Below, piece after piece: positions 1 to 11,692 of a DNA stretch of 64,000 nt. Origin of the DNA: Humulus lupulus. Lineage: Eukaryota; Streptophyta; Magnoliopsida; Rosales; Cannabaceae. The stretch's first letter is position 1, and each line of letters opens with the position of its first letter. The DNA lies in contig NC_084802.1 of assembly GCF_963169125.1 (NCBI RefSeq), positions 118,982,903 through 119,046,902 of the forward strand. The letters run 5' to 3'. The notes beneath the pieces are model-generated. The model was not told the DNA's origin, did no database searches, and saw only the letters and a list, made by a program, of their open reading frames with translations. Both the position numbers and the translations under genes were made by a program.

Positions 1-560
1 TTATTATTATCTTATATCAATTTATTTCTCATTAATTTATCTCTCATCACTTTCTCTCACATGACTTTCTCTCTCATCATTGTTAATCTGCTTATTTTAT
101 CTTTTCTCATTTTTTCTATCTCATCACTTTCTCTCTCATTTTTTTTTCTTACATCAATTTATTTATTCTTAATTTTTTTCCTCAAAATTTATCTATCCTT
201 ATTTTTCATAAGGAGTGAGAAAGTAAGGAGAGAAAATTTGAAGAAATAGAAATTGAGAAGAAAGAAATTGATTGATACAAGAAAAAATGAGAGAGAATGT
301 GATAAGAAAGAAGTTGAAGAGAGAGAGAAAAAATGATGAGAGAGAAAATAATGAAATATTAAGTAATGAGAGAGAAAGTGAGGATATAGTAAATGATGTA
401 AGAGAAAATAAGGACATAGAAAATGATGAAAGAGAAAACAGCAAGAGAGAAAGTCAAGAGAGAAAAGGTAAGGAGATAGAAAGTGATGTGAGAGAAAGTG
501 AAGAGGGAGAAACTAATAAGAGAGAAAATGATGTGACAATAAATTATGTTAGATAATAAT
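1..560. repeat. Purine/pyrimidine-biased fold-back repeat
   Basis: The plus strand is almost pure pyrimidine with T/C words (tctctcat, ctttctctc) to about 210, then almost pure purine (gagagaaa, gaaagtga) to 556. The two halves are imperfect reverse complements: the first bases (ttattattatc) pair with the end near 550-560 (gataataataa), and tcactttctctcacat near 48 pairs with atgtgagagaaagtga near 485. The left arm starts at or before the window edge. The open frames here are low-complexity by-products of the repeat, not genes. It is probably a fold-back or MITE-like repeat; no target duplication can be seen. Confidence 0.6.
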
Positions 561-1660
561 AATTAAAAAAGTTATGTGAGAAAAAAAAATATATGCAAAA
601 AATTTTGAGAACAACAGAAAACAACTTTTTGTTGTTCTTAAAATTTTCTATTTTTTGTAACTTTGTTTTTAAAAATTGTCTTCTGAAAACAATGCCAAAC
701 ACTCCAACTTGTTTTCAAAAAATAATTTTTAGCTTTTAAAAACAAAAGACAATTTTTTAATTAAGGAGCCAAACAACATCTTATTTTCTGTTCTTATTTC
801 TCAAAACACAATTTTAAAAAAAATAAAATAAAACACCCTTGTTTTTTAGTTTTTTAAGAGGTTGATAATAAGGACACGCTAGGAAAGTGATTGTAGACCA
901 CATCCTTGAGAAATAAATAAATAAAAAAGTAATTATAAATAATGCTACTCTGGTGGCGTGGTGGGTGCCCAAATACAAAGGAAATAATAGGGGGTATACA
1001 GTTGGCTTCACAATCTTATCAAACACAAAAGCCAAACTATCTCTAATATATATAAATATGCTTAATGCTTTGTGCTTGAATATAAATATATAGGATATTT
1101 TTATAAAATGCACCGGGTACACTTTTTGCGTTTCCAGCGTGATATTTTTTATTATGAAAATGTTTATTTTAGTTATTTAGAACATATTATAAATTTTTAA
1201 TAAATTTTAAATATTTTACAATGTTAAAACTTAGGTTCAAATATGTTGTTACACGTGTAACTAATTTTATTTACGCGCGTAAAAAACAAATTGTTTGCAT
1301 CTAGTTTTCGGCACTATAAATTATTCGGAATTTTTTAAATATTTACAAAATGATCTAAATAACTACAATATACACGTTCATAAAAAAATCACACAAAAAA
1401 TAATTCACGAGCCAAAAACATAAAAGGTATTGGCCAGTACATTTTTTTTTTAAGTATGCACCATAGAATTATATATTATCTAGAAAGAAAGAAAAACCTC
1501 ACAATAAAATGAAAACTCTTCCACGGAATGCCCAAATCTAAATCCATTCCCACAAAAATCAATTCCGTCTTAATACCATTTACTACAACCAGAAAAAAAA
1601 TATATATATGAAAAAAAATAAACAAAAAAAACCCAAGTGTACCATGCAACATACTTCTTT
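561..1660. other. AT-rich intergenic DNA upstream of D14
   Basis: I see no gene here. The stretch holds A/T runs, a short hairpin around 608-638 (gaacaac...gttgttc) and a segment near 660-790 that looks like a MITE end (ttttaaaaacaaaagac, then caaacaacatc). It is the distal 5' flank of the D14 gene and may contain its regulatory sites, but none can be assigned by eye. Confidence 0.5.
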
Positions 1661-1665
1661 CCCAT

Positions 1666-1955
1666 TATAAATAGCAACCTCCGCTCAATACATACGAAAC
1701 TTCCAAATCAAACCCATAAAATAAACCACACAAAACACATAGAGCCCAAGTCCTCCGAACATACCTACCCAACACCCCCACCTAATAATCTTAACTATAT
1801 ATATATATATAAATATATATATATATTTCAATAATTATTTATTTTTATTTCTCATTCTACTATATTACAACACAGGATAGGAAAGATTACACAGAGAAAA
1901 GAGAGAGCCGAAAAGAAAGCTGAGTTAGAGAGAGAACTAAAAGATACGTACGGAC
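1666..1955 (+). promoter_or_regulatory. TATA box and 5' leader of D14
   Basis: TATAAATA at 1666-1673 is a canonical plant TATA box and would place the transcription start near 1695-1705. The leader of about 255 bases contains an AT microsatellite (about 1797-1826) and a GA-rich stretch (about 1893-1940). It has no ATG before 1956, so the annotated start codon is the first one in the predicted transcript. The transcription start is inferred from spacing only. Confidence 0.7.
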
Positions 1956-2891
1956 ATGGGTAACAACAATATCTTGGAAGCACTGAACGTTCGGGTCGAC
2001 GGGTCGGGCGCTAGAAACCTGGTGCTGGCCCATGGGTTTGGGACAGACCAGTCGGCTTGGCAACGCATTCTGCCCTACTTCACCCCAAATTATCGTGTGA
2101 TACTCTACGACCTTGTCTGCGCCGGAAGTGTCAACCCGGCTCATTTCGATTTCCGGCGATACACCACTCTCGACGCCTTTGTCGACGACTTGCTCAATAT
2201 TCTTGACGCCCTAAACCTGGATCACTGCGCCTATGTCGGTCACTCCGTTTCTGCCATGATCGGAATTCTCGCCGCTATTCGCCGCCCCGACCTCTTTTCC
2301 AAGCTCATCCTCGTCGGAGCTTCACCTAGGTAAAATCATCTATAATACTAATAGCGACAATACTGAAAACCCTATTCCCCAAAAATTCAATTTCGATTAC
2401 TTGAGATTTGAAAATTTCAAAAGGAAAAAAAATCAAGAAATTGGGGGTAATTGATTTACAGATTCTTAAACGACACGGATTACCACGGTGGATTCGAGCA
2501 AGGCGAGATCGAGAAGGTGTTCAAGGCAATGGAAGCTAATTACGAAGCGTGGGTAAGCGGGTTCGCTCCGCTGGCAGTCGGGGCTGATGTACCGGAGGCG
2601 GTCCGGGAATTTAGTCGTACCCTTTTCAATATGCGGCCCGATATCACTCTATTTGTATCACGGACCGTCTTCAACAGTGATCTGAGAGGGGTTTTGGGCT
2701 TAGTCAAGGTGCCCTGTTGTATAATGCAGACGGATAAGGACGTTTCGGTTCCGGCTTCAGTCGCCGAATACCTCAGAGACCATTTGGGTGGCCGTAACAC
2801 CGTCGAAATGCTTGAAACGGAGGGTCATTTACCCCATTTGAGTGCTCCATGGCTGTTTGCTCAAAAGCTCCGGCGAGCCCTAACTCGGTGA
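1956..2891 (+). CDS. D14: DWARF14 strigolactone receptor (alpha/beta hydrolase), two exons
   Basis: Family knowledge: D14 is the nucleo-cytoplasmic strigolactone receptor. It hydrolyses the hormone, keeps a product bound, then recruits the F-box protein MAX2/D3 so that D53/SMXL repressors are degraded and shoot branching is restrained. Seen: exon 1 is 1956-2329, the intron 2330-2461 (GT...CAG), exon 2 2462-2891; arginine codon 125 is split by the intron. The product is 267 aa, the length I recall for Arabidopsis D14. It starts [10 protein letters not shown], has the oxyanion-region motif [10 protein letters not shown], nucleophile Ser97 in GHSVSA, Asp218 in KDVSVPASV and His247 in EGHLPHLS. 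The cap-domain stretch [12 protein letters not shown] is conserved. KAI2 and DLK2 paralogues are the alternatives, but the N terminus and cap fit D14. No frame breaks; it appears functional. Confidence 0.95.
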
Positions 2892-5424
2892 GTTTAGTTT
2901 GCCGCCTCTGTTTTTGGGTCAGCCCTAAAATATTAAAATAATAATATTATTATTATTAAAAAATGGTGGAGCAGGAGATGTTGACACTTGGCGAATAATA
3001 TGTGGATGTTAGTTTCTGGACTTTGGATTATCTGGTTCTTACTCCGGTAGAGGATAAGAATTTCCACGTGATAATCACGTGATGACGTATCATCTTTGTA
3101 TTTTTATTTTTTATGTACTTGTAAAATTTGGATTGCCCATGTTTTAGCTTTTTATGGGCAAACAAAACTATAAGTGAAAAATGATTTTTAATTTGTACTT
3201 TATATACGCCAAGTTCCAACTTATCCAAGAGAATTAGAGTTCCCACGTTTTTTGTACTCAATTTACTCTAAGCTATACCAAACGCATCAATAATATTATC
3301 ACACGCTACATAAATTTGAATAATTAAACAATATTATCACACAATATAGAATTTAATATTGTCTAATTGCGAACTATCCAATAATGGGGTGACCCACCTC
3401 CTGATGGACTTTCGGCAAGAATGATTCTCAATTGACGTTGTTGTTTTCTAAACCTGATAATATTTTTTTGCGTCTTTTTTTTAAACAAATAATTATCTTT
3501 TAAAGGACTAAAATTTATCCTTTCTGAGTCCTTCAGTCCATACCAAGTTGTGCGCCCAAAAAAGAAATGTACAATATGGAAGATATAATAATATAAGTAA
3601 CATTATGTGATGATTTTTCAATTCACTTGATACTATTCACTCGCACGCCAACGAGACAGGTGTGTGTTTTGGTTTTAAGTGTATACATTATTTCTATTTT
3701 ATATCTAATGCGACAATGCGTTATGATTATCTGAGTTGAAAACTTTGGAAAAATTTAAAAGCCAATATGCAAGGAATACCAACTAACTCAATTTCGTTTT
3801 GAGAAGATAAGGATCTTACACAAAAAGCATAACTAAAACTGAAAGACCAATAAAATACTTATGTTTGAGTTTAGCACATTTAGGAACAAACCTAATTATT
3901 AGGTCTCAAGGTCAACCTCTCTAAGCTGAGCAACCGTATTCAAGATCAAGATTTGGATGAGTATTTAATCCACTCACATAGACCACTCTATGCGATTTAG
4001 ATGGATTGGGTTGGGCTGGGAATAGTATACCCTTCACAAACAGTAATAGATAGAAAAAGTCACTGAGTTCTTGCCAACCAAACGAGATATTCATTCTTAG
4101 CTTCTACTTTTGATTGGTGTGTTAAAATAACAAACAAAATTAAATTTAACCAAATATAAGCACAAATTTTTAAACCTCAATCTATATTTTTTGTTTAAAT
4201 GACATATACAATCATATTCATAGTTTTTTTTTTTTTTTTTTTACATTAGAAGAGGAGGATTAGAACTTTGTCCTCCTATTTGTGATGAGAAGTTTAGTAT
4301 GACTAGGCTATGCTTATGAACGCATTAGTTTTTTTTTTTAACTTCCATTTTGAACCTAAATCATATTAATTATTTCAATTATTTATAATTATGAGTAATA
4401 CTAATTTATATTCTTGGAAATTAAAAATTTAAAAAAATCAATAATAATATAAAATGTAACAACACAAATGCAAAAAAAATATTATTTATCACATAAATTA
4501 TTTATCAAACCTAATAATTAAAATTTCTTAGAGGTTGAATGGTTTGTGATTGAAAAATTGTAATTTTGAAACTGTGATTTTGAAATGAGAATCTGAATTT
4601 AATTACTGAAAACATGTTTCCGAAAATGTAATTGGTTAACTCTCTGTAAACTGTTTTTTTAATTTTAAAAAGCTGAATTTATGATTAGTAGGATATCTGA
4701 AAAATATAACAATATCAAAATATTTGATTGGTTAAGGAGAATCTGAAAACTATTCTAGTATAATATTTTTAAACATATATGGGATGTTATTAAATTTTAA
4801 TTTGTCAATTTTTTTTAAAAAATTTGTACATAGATTAAATTTATAATAATAGTACATTAAATTTAAAAATGGATTTTTGAGTTACAAAGGACTGAATTTC
4901 CACTTCTCAAATGTTACAATTATGTAGCAGTTGATTGATTTGAATTCTCCTTGCTGTCTTATCTCTGCCCGAGATACCAAATTGAGCATTAATTAAATGG
5001 AACCTTATTGAAAATGTGAAAATTATTCTATGCAATATAGCATATTAGCACTGGAAACAAAAAATGTTTTCAACCCAGCCATCTCCACAAAAATATTTAT
5101 TATAGTGACAACACCAAAATATAAAATAAATAAATATATAAATAAGAGAGATTAGTCAAATCTTTACATTTTACACCCGCAACATTAAATACTAGAGTGA
5201 AACCTTTAATAAGATGAATGAATCCAAATTTTCAACCAGTTACAAACAATCCAATATGTATATATATATATATAAAGTTTAAATTGGAGAACAAATTAGT
5301 TAAACTTCAAAACTGTCCCATATACATATGTAAACCACCTACAAAAAAACATAGTTGTTAATCTCCTTTTTGGATAAGTAGAATAGAATATATTTCACAT
5401 CAAGGCCAAGGAATGAGTGATGTC
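2892..5424. other. AT-rich intergenic DNA downstream of D14
   Basis: No gene is visible. The first 100-200 bases presumably include the D14 3' UTR, but no single poly(A) signal stands out. The rest is AT-rich, with a T-run at 4226-4243, an AT microsatellite near 5260-5275 and degenerate inverted words at 4540-4760 (gattttgaaa, aattttgaaac) that may be an old MITE. The segment ends at the target duplication of element A (atgtc, 5420-5424). Confidence 0.5.
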
Positions 5425-6014
5425 TGTTGACCCAAGATTTGGCCAACTGACACGGAGTCAGAATATGCTTGATATGAATGAATATGATGAGAAGAACGTA
5501 ATGACAAAAATGAGTAACAACACGATATTTTTATAGTAGTTCGGCCCCAAGGTTTGGTAATAACCTACGTCCACTTAGACTATTATTGATATAGAATCAA
5601 AGGGGTGATCAAAGAACAAGGGTTCAATGAGTTTCACTAACCTCTGAAGAACAATACAATATCACTAGGAGAATTACTATAGTCTCAAATAATTCAAAAG
5701 CCAAAAGTCCCTTCCTTGAGCTATCTTTTGCTATTTATAGGCTCAAGGGGGATTATAAAAGATTGTTACAGATATTCTCTCCTGAATAATCAGATATCCA
5801 GGAGATTGTGCGAGATAAATTCGGGATTCACAAAGATCTTCCCATAAATGTTGCTTTGTATGCAGAACTATCGACCAGACTGGTCGCAGGTAAGACTGGG
5901 CCGCACTGCTTCTAATGTGTCTTCTGGTCGATACTCTAACAGAATGTTTCCAGGTGTCAGCCACGTGTCCAGGGATCACTTGCCACGTCATCAATGCTAA
6001 TTTTTTGGATAACA
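5425..6014 (-). repeat. Element A 3' LTR (590 bp)
   Basis: It matches 18902-19481 almost base for base. It differs by a 10-bp insertion near 5477 and about 13 substitutions, which by my reading are all transitions. Ends are TGTTGACC and GATAACA. In element orientation it is the 3' LTR because gag-pol runs on the minus strand. The bases just inside (6015-6025 on the minus strand: gagggacaaa) form the purine-rich tract expected next to a 3' LTR. Confidence 0.92.
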
Positions 6015-6248
6015 TTTGTCCCTCAAGTTTATTTATCACGAGCAATAAAATAAACTTTTGGACGAACGACTCTTCGGTAACCCCGTCTTACGTGTCAGAA
6101 CCCTTCGTGTGTTCTTGGAAAAAGTAACCCACTTCTGTCTAATCACGTCCTTTCAGTTCCCCAGAAATGATTTCGACGGCCATCCCGCTTCCCCATACTT
6201 TGAAAAGGGGAAACTAATGATTACACTTTTTAATGCCAGAGACAAACT

Positions 6249-6849
6249 TATATAAGACCTTCGAAGTCTTCCTTTTCTTTTTACGCACGCCACTGTCTTT
6301 TCAAGAAACCCTAAAAACCAGAGTTTTAAACTTCTCCGGAGACCGTTCTCCTGCACTTCCAAGATTCAGACTGAGAGTTCCTTGATCTCCGAAGACCTTT
6401 CTTCCATCTCCACGATCATTTTCTTGGTAAGTTTTCGAATTCCCATGCTTCAGATTTTCGTGGCGCATGTTTCTGTATGTAGACCGTTTGAGATTATCTG
6501 TTTCTGGTTTGAGATGCTTGTGAGTAGAACGTTTTGTAGGCAAAATGGGTTACGAGTTAGTTTGATTAGTCAGGATCATGTGTTTAGGACGTAAGATCGA
6601 AGTAAAAATTCGATCTTTAGGCTAGTTGGAAAATAGGTTTTTCCCGCCCTAAGGGGAGTTGAAAAAGCTTTCCTGAGAAACTTTTTGCTTTCACCCTTTA
6701 ATCCATCTTTCAAACTGTTCGTATGGAACACTCTAACTTTTTGTTAGAATGCTGTTGTATAAAAGCTTGGCTTTTTATACTCGTCCAGCGTTATTCTAAA
6801 AAGCTTTTAAAAATTCTCTATCCTCACTTCCCCATTCTTCTTTTTGCAG
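6249..6849 (+). promoter_or_regulatory. Promoter, leader exon and leader intron of the antisense gene of A
   Basis: TATATAA at 6249-6255 lies between the 3' LTR and the antisense gene. A non-coding first exon would end at 6426, where TTG|GTAAGT gives a strong donor. A pyrimidine-rich acceptor (ctttttgcag) ends at 6849. Elements D and F have a TATA box at the same relative place, and F also has a donor about 165 bases after its TATA. This suggests an independent promoter rather than LTR-driven transcription. Inferred from sequence only. Confidence 0.6.
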
Positions 6850-9495
6850 ACATTGATGCCAGATTTATGGGGGGGGGGGGGGGGGGGTGAGCGGCCTATT
6901 GACGACGACCTTCTCGCCCAGCTGCTCGAGGGTGAAGAACAACCAGCCGACCGGGTTCACGAGATTCCCTTCTCACGGTCCTCTACCAGACCCCGTCCTT
7001 CTCCTCAAATGGCCCGTTCAAAATCAGTAGGCAAGAAAAGACCTGAACCTGAAAACAGTCCAAACCATCCTGCCCAGCCTGATCCGCAAGCTAGGGCTCC
7101 CTCGACCAGTGGTCGAGAAAATCCTATCCCTGACCCTAATATCCAAACTAGGGCCGCCCTCGGCATCAGAATCTGCCTGATGTCGAGTGGTACACTGCTC
7201 CGACCAGTTCAGTGACCATGCAGATGGTTGCTAACTACTTCAGGAAATACCCTCTCACAGGGGTTTCCATTATACGTCCTGCCGCAGACCAGAGGGCTAA
7301 CCTCCCCGGAGGTGTAAACAGCGCCTGGTCTCAGTATCACATTGAGGCGGGAGCTTACCTCCCTCTTCATCCTTTTTATGAGGGGGTGGCCAATTATTTC
7401 GGTGTCGCCCCCTTCCAAATAACTCCAAACGGATATAGAATGCTGGCCGCACTCTATATCCTGTATAAACTTAAGAAATGGACAGAACCTTCGCCTCATG
7501 AGGTCAACTATCTTTTTGACCTTAAATCTAACCCGCAACAACACGGAACGGGTTTCTTCCACTTCTGTCACCAGGAGACCAACCGGACGTTCCTGAGTGA
7601 CACCACGCACATCTCGAACGTGGGACAGTACAGTAAAGAGTACTTCCTTACACCGAACATAACCAGCAATAACTTGGCCTTCGCTCGAGGAGGTAAGTGC
7701 TTGTATTTGACTGGTCGATACTTTTAATCAAGTTGTTCTCTTTCATTTTTCTCAATACTGAAATCTGTCTTTCAGGCCCATGGTTACGTCCGACCCCAAC
7801 ACCAGACATGGTGTTGAGGTCCAATAATTTGGCCAGGATGACTGACGCAGCAAAAAGTGTCAAGATCCTGGTCACTGATGAAAACCTGAGGCGGTCTGGC
7901 CTCCTGGCTCCTCGCCATGAAACAAGAGGGTTCGTGGTAGACGATGCCATTGCCCAGGGGGTTCCTGAGCAGCAACCTCCTGCGTCCCCTCCTCGGAGGA
8001 GGCCAATGGGGGTTACTATCAGGGGGCCCACGGGCAATCCTTCTGCAGAAAGGCCTTCTGCTCCCCAAGGCAAGGGGAAACAAAAGGCCAAAGAGCCAGT
8101 TGTGGACTTGGGGGAGTCTTCTGATGAGAACGGTAACACCATTTTACTTTTGAACAGTTTGCCAATTCCCTGTCACTTGTTTGACGAGGAAGGCAACTTT
8201 ACATATACTCCTAAATTAGGGCCAGACTTCTTCATGCCAGATAGTGAGTGTATGACTAATAGAGTCAATAGTATAGCGACCAGTAGTTGTAGCTCGGGTA
8301 TTCACTTTGTTACCTCTTTTCTATTGTATAAGGAATTTTCATTTGCCTCTTATCTTATCACCTGCTTGTGTTTACTTGTATGCAGACATGGCCACTCCCA
8401 ATATCTTTGACATGTACCAGGCCGAGGAGGAAGAGGAAGTTCCCCAACTCCGGCGAAAGTCATCAAGGAGGCACACCGGCGAGACCAGCCAGGGGCCCAC
8501 CAAAAAGAGTCGAACCGAAGATCCTCCAAGGGACGCACCCACTGGGCAAACTTCCGCCCATCCTCCGACTCCTACGGAGAAACAGACTCCTTCTGCTATG
8601 CCAAAACCTCCTGCTGCGCCCACCAGAGAGCAGCTTACTCAGGAAGAAGCCCTCGGGGCCAAAATCTTGAGCCGCACTCTGCGATCAGCCAAGGATCGCC
8701 TTGCACACATCGGTAAAAACGACCGTGTCAAGGATGCAATGGTCGAAGCAGAAAATATGTCGGTTGACCTGATCCTGAACAGGACCCTGAATGAGATTTC
8801 CAGCGTAAGTACTCCCTTGTCTCTCAAGCCTTAGTTCTTTATTCTTCGCAATAGGTTTTAACTTTTTCCTTTGTCAATAGGCCTTGCTGTCTGCTACCAC
8901 TGCTCGCACCCGCGCCCAAGCCTCTATTGACCAGGCTCGGGCAAAGGCCATTGAGTGGTATCAGGTGAAGGCAGCCGAAGAGCTTTCGGCTGTAGAGGCT
9001 AGGCACGCCAAGGAGTTGGAGGCAATGGCTCGAGAGAGGGACGCTGCGGTGACTAAGCTGTCAGAAGTTGAAGCTGCAAAGGAAGCTGCAATAAAGTCGA
9101 GGCAGCAGTATCGAGATTCCAGCGTCACCCATCTTCGCGAAATCAAAAGGTTGGAAGAGATGCACAAGTCCAAGGACGAGGCCATTGCTACTCTCAAAGG
9201 CAAAGTAAAGCAGCTGGAACTTGACAACTCCAAAAATCTGGAGACGTACAAGAGGACGACGCTCCGATGTTTCTACAACTTCTAGAAACACAATCAGGGT
9301 GCCGACTTCAGCTATCTTTCTGAAGACGTTAGGACTGCCGAGTTGGCGCGCTGTGCTGCCCAACCGGCCGAAGAGGAGGCAAGAGCGAGGATCCCTGATT
9401 CCCCAAGCCTGGCTGTCATAGAAGAAGAAGTTGCTACTGATGATGCTGTTATCCAGGATGCCTGTGAGGACCCTCCAGCCCCAAATGCCTCTTGA
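6850..9495 (+). pseudogene. Antisense extra gene of element A (putative gypsy-type transposon domain plus coiled coil), broken
   Basis: Coding exons are read as 6850-7692, 7776-8243, 8386-8804 and 8881-9495, each bounded by GT-AG. The phases agree at every junction (phase 1, 1, 0), which is strong support for real splicing. The product would be about 780 codons from ATG 6856. The middle of exon 2 (motifs GVANYFGVAPFQITPNGYR and YILYKLKKW) resembles the plant 'putative gypsy type transposon' domain. Next come proline-rich and acidic linkers, basic KKSR/RRKSSRR patches and a C-terminal coiled coil rich in A/E/K (about 8900-9240). Breaks: a frameshift near 7150-7170 and one in-frame TAG at 9283-9285, after which the same frame runs to TGA at 9493-9495. 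Function is unknown; such genes are reported in Tat-lineage elements. Confidence 0.75.
6869..6887 (+). repeat. 19-base poly-G run
   Basis: Nineteen consecutive G residues occur just after the first ATG (6856) of the antisense gene, encoding a short glycine run in the frame that begins there. Its length decides the frame of what follows, so slippage or a read error here would change the gene model. Confidence 0.9.
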
Positions 9496-10192
9496 ACTTT
9501 TTCATTATTTTTTTTCTTTCCTTTTGATCACACGACCCACGGGTCGTGATGTAAAGACAATATTTTTGTTTTAAACTTTGCTGCACGGGCAGTAAATCTT
9601 TTTTCTTTTACTTGAACAATTACATCCAAGCAATGATGCTTGCGGTGTAAAAGATTGCATGATGCTATAATATTTTTATTTATTATAACACTTGTCCATA
9701 TGACCGAACTTAGCATAGTACTTTGGCATGATTTAACAAAATATAAATTTTGAAAAATACTCTAAGTACCCTAGCATGCTTTCACTCATTTTGTTCATGT
9801 GTTTACATACCTCAAGGTACGCTTTGCTATCGATGTGCCTTATATGCCCCCCAAGTGATCGAGGAGCTTTAGGTCCTTGGTCACTTGCCTTGACCATGAC
9901 CTGTTCGAACATTCCTGCTCGTGTGCAAAAATGATATATGTAATACAGCAAAACAACACACGTAATGAACAAATACTTGTAAATGTAAATTCACAAAGGT
10001 TGGCAAGAATGACTGGCTGCGCACAGTCCCTTATAATCTCGTATTAAAAATGGACTGAACATGTCTTTACGAGTGATTCTGAAATAGAATCTTACATATA
10101 CGAGCGATTAGCCATACAACATGGCTAACCCTCTTTGCTAAACTTGTAAAAAAGAAAAAATTAATACAAGCCAGTCCTTTATAAAGGACTAT
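9496..10192. other. Convergent spacer between antisense gene and integrase end in A
   Basis: No coding signal. This is where the plus-strand antisense gene and the minus-strand gag-pol transcript converge, so it should hold the 3' UTR of the antisense gene and the pol 3' region. It is AT-rich, with T-runs at 9509-9520 and a duplicated acgacccacgggtcgt palindrome near 9532-9549. Unlike element F, I see no tandem repeat array here. Confidence 0.5.
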
Positions 10193-11692
10193 TTACTGAT
10201 AATACTTGCGCAGGTGTTCTCCATTCCAATAACGTGGAACGAGATCTCCATTTGAGCGTGCAAGTTTGTAGGTGCCTGGATGAAGGACTTCTTCAATCTG
10301 GTAAGGTCCTTCCCAATTAGGTCCGAGCACTCCAGTAGTAGGGTCGCGGGTATTTAAGAAAACTCGTCGTAGCACCAAGTCTCCGACGTTGAATTTTCTT
10401 TCTTTAACTTTGGAGTTAAAGTACCGGGCGACTTTTTGTTGGTATGCAGCAACTCAGAGTTGAGATTTCTCTCGTATCTCATCGATTGAGTCTAGGGACT
10501 CCATCATTAGCTGGCTGTTATGGTCCTGGTCGTAAGTCAAACGCCGATGTGAGGGGGGATCTAACTCGACAGGTAACATAGCTTCATATCCATAGGCTAA
10601 GGAAAACGGGGTATGTCCTGTCGTTGTTCGGTGGGAGGTTCTATACGACCAGAGGACTTTAGGCAACTACTCTAGCCACGCTCCTTTGGCTTCCTCAAGT
10701 CTTTTCTTCAGGGTGTCTTTAAGAGTCTTATTTACGGCTTCGACCTGCCCATTCGCCTGGGGGTGTGCGACTGAAGAAAAGCTAATAATGACTCCATGTC
10801 TTTCGCAGAAATCGGTGAATAAGTCACTGTCAAACTGGGTCCCATTGTCTGAAACTATCTTCCGGGGCAAACCATATCGACAGACGATGTTCTTGATAAC
10901 AAAGTCGAGAACTTTCTTGGTCGTGATGGTAGCGAGCGATTCAGCTTCGGCCCATTTGGTGAAGTAATCGACTGCCACGACTGCGTATTTTACACCGCCT
11001 TTCCCTGTAGGTAGGGATCCGATCAAATCTATCCCCCATACTGCAAAAGGCCACAGACTTTGCATCTGTTTCAATTCGTTTGGAGCTGCTCGTGGAATCT
11101 TGGAGAACCTTTGACATTTATCGCATCTTCGTACAAACTCCATCGAATCCTCGTTCATCATTGGCCAGAAGTAGCCTTGCCTTAGAATCTTTTTTGCCAA
11201 ACTCTGCCCCCCAGCGTGATCCCCACAGAAGCCCTCATGCACCTCTTTCATGAGTTCCTTAGCTTTTTCTGGTGTAACGCACCTGAGTAGTGGCATTGAA
11301 TATCCTCTTCGGTACATAATGCTATCGACCAGTATGTACCTAGCAGCTCGTCTTTGTAGAGTTCTGGCTTTGTTTCTATCTGTTGGCAGCGTACCATTTG
11401 TCAGATACTCTAAGTAAGGCGCCATCCATGTATCCTCCATTCGAATCTCCATACTGGACACAACTGCTTGTATGCTCGGCTTACTCAGTCTTTCTACTGG
11501 CACAGTGTTCAAAGTGTCAGCATCCTTCGCGCTTGCGAGTTTGGCTAAGGCATCTGCGTTTGAATTCTGATCCTGCGGGATTTGCTGGAGGGTGTACTTC
11601 GTGAACTGGGCTAGCAGGTCCTTTGTTTTATTTAAGTAGGCCACCATTTTCAAACCTCGCGCTTGGTATTCTCCCAGGACCTGATTCACCAC
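10193..11692 (-). pseudogene. Element A: end of RNase H 2 and integrase, broken
   Basis: Reading on the minus strand: the end of the second RNase H domain, then the integrase zinc-binding segment (HEGFCGDHAGG ... CDKCQ), the catalytic core with Asp in VVAVDYFTKWAEAE, Asp in SDNGTQFDS and Glu in QVEAVNKTLKD, then the C-terminal GPNWEGPYQIEEVL segment. Integrase inserts element DNA into the genome. In-frame stops occur at 11693-11695, between 10664 and 10670 (after AWLE), and at 10454-10456. The rest of the frame is intact, so the decay is modest. Confidence 0.88.

Noticed and set aside
61..556. Three open frames in the purine/pyrimidine repeat
   Set aside because: They consist of Ser/Leu/Phe or Arg/Glu/Asn runs produced by low-complexity sequence; frames exist on both strands at once, and there is no promoter or homology.
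2540..2800. Minus-strand ORF across exon 2 of D14
   Set aside because: It is a shadow of the conserved D14 coding frame.
7648..9251. Minus-strand and alternative-frame ORFs over the antisense gene of A (for example 7648-8142, 8372-8623, 8961-9251)
   Set aside because: They are shadows of the exon frames: the phased plus-strand exon chain explains the open sequence and these frames lack domains.
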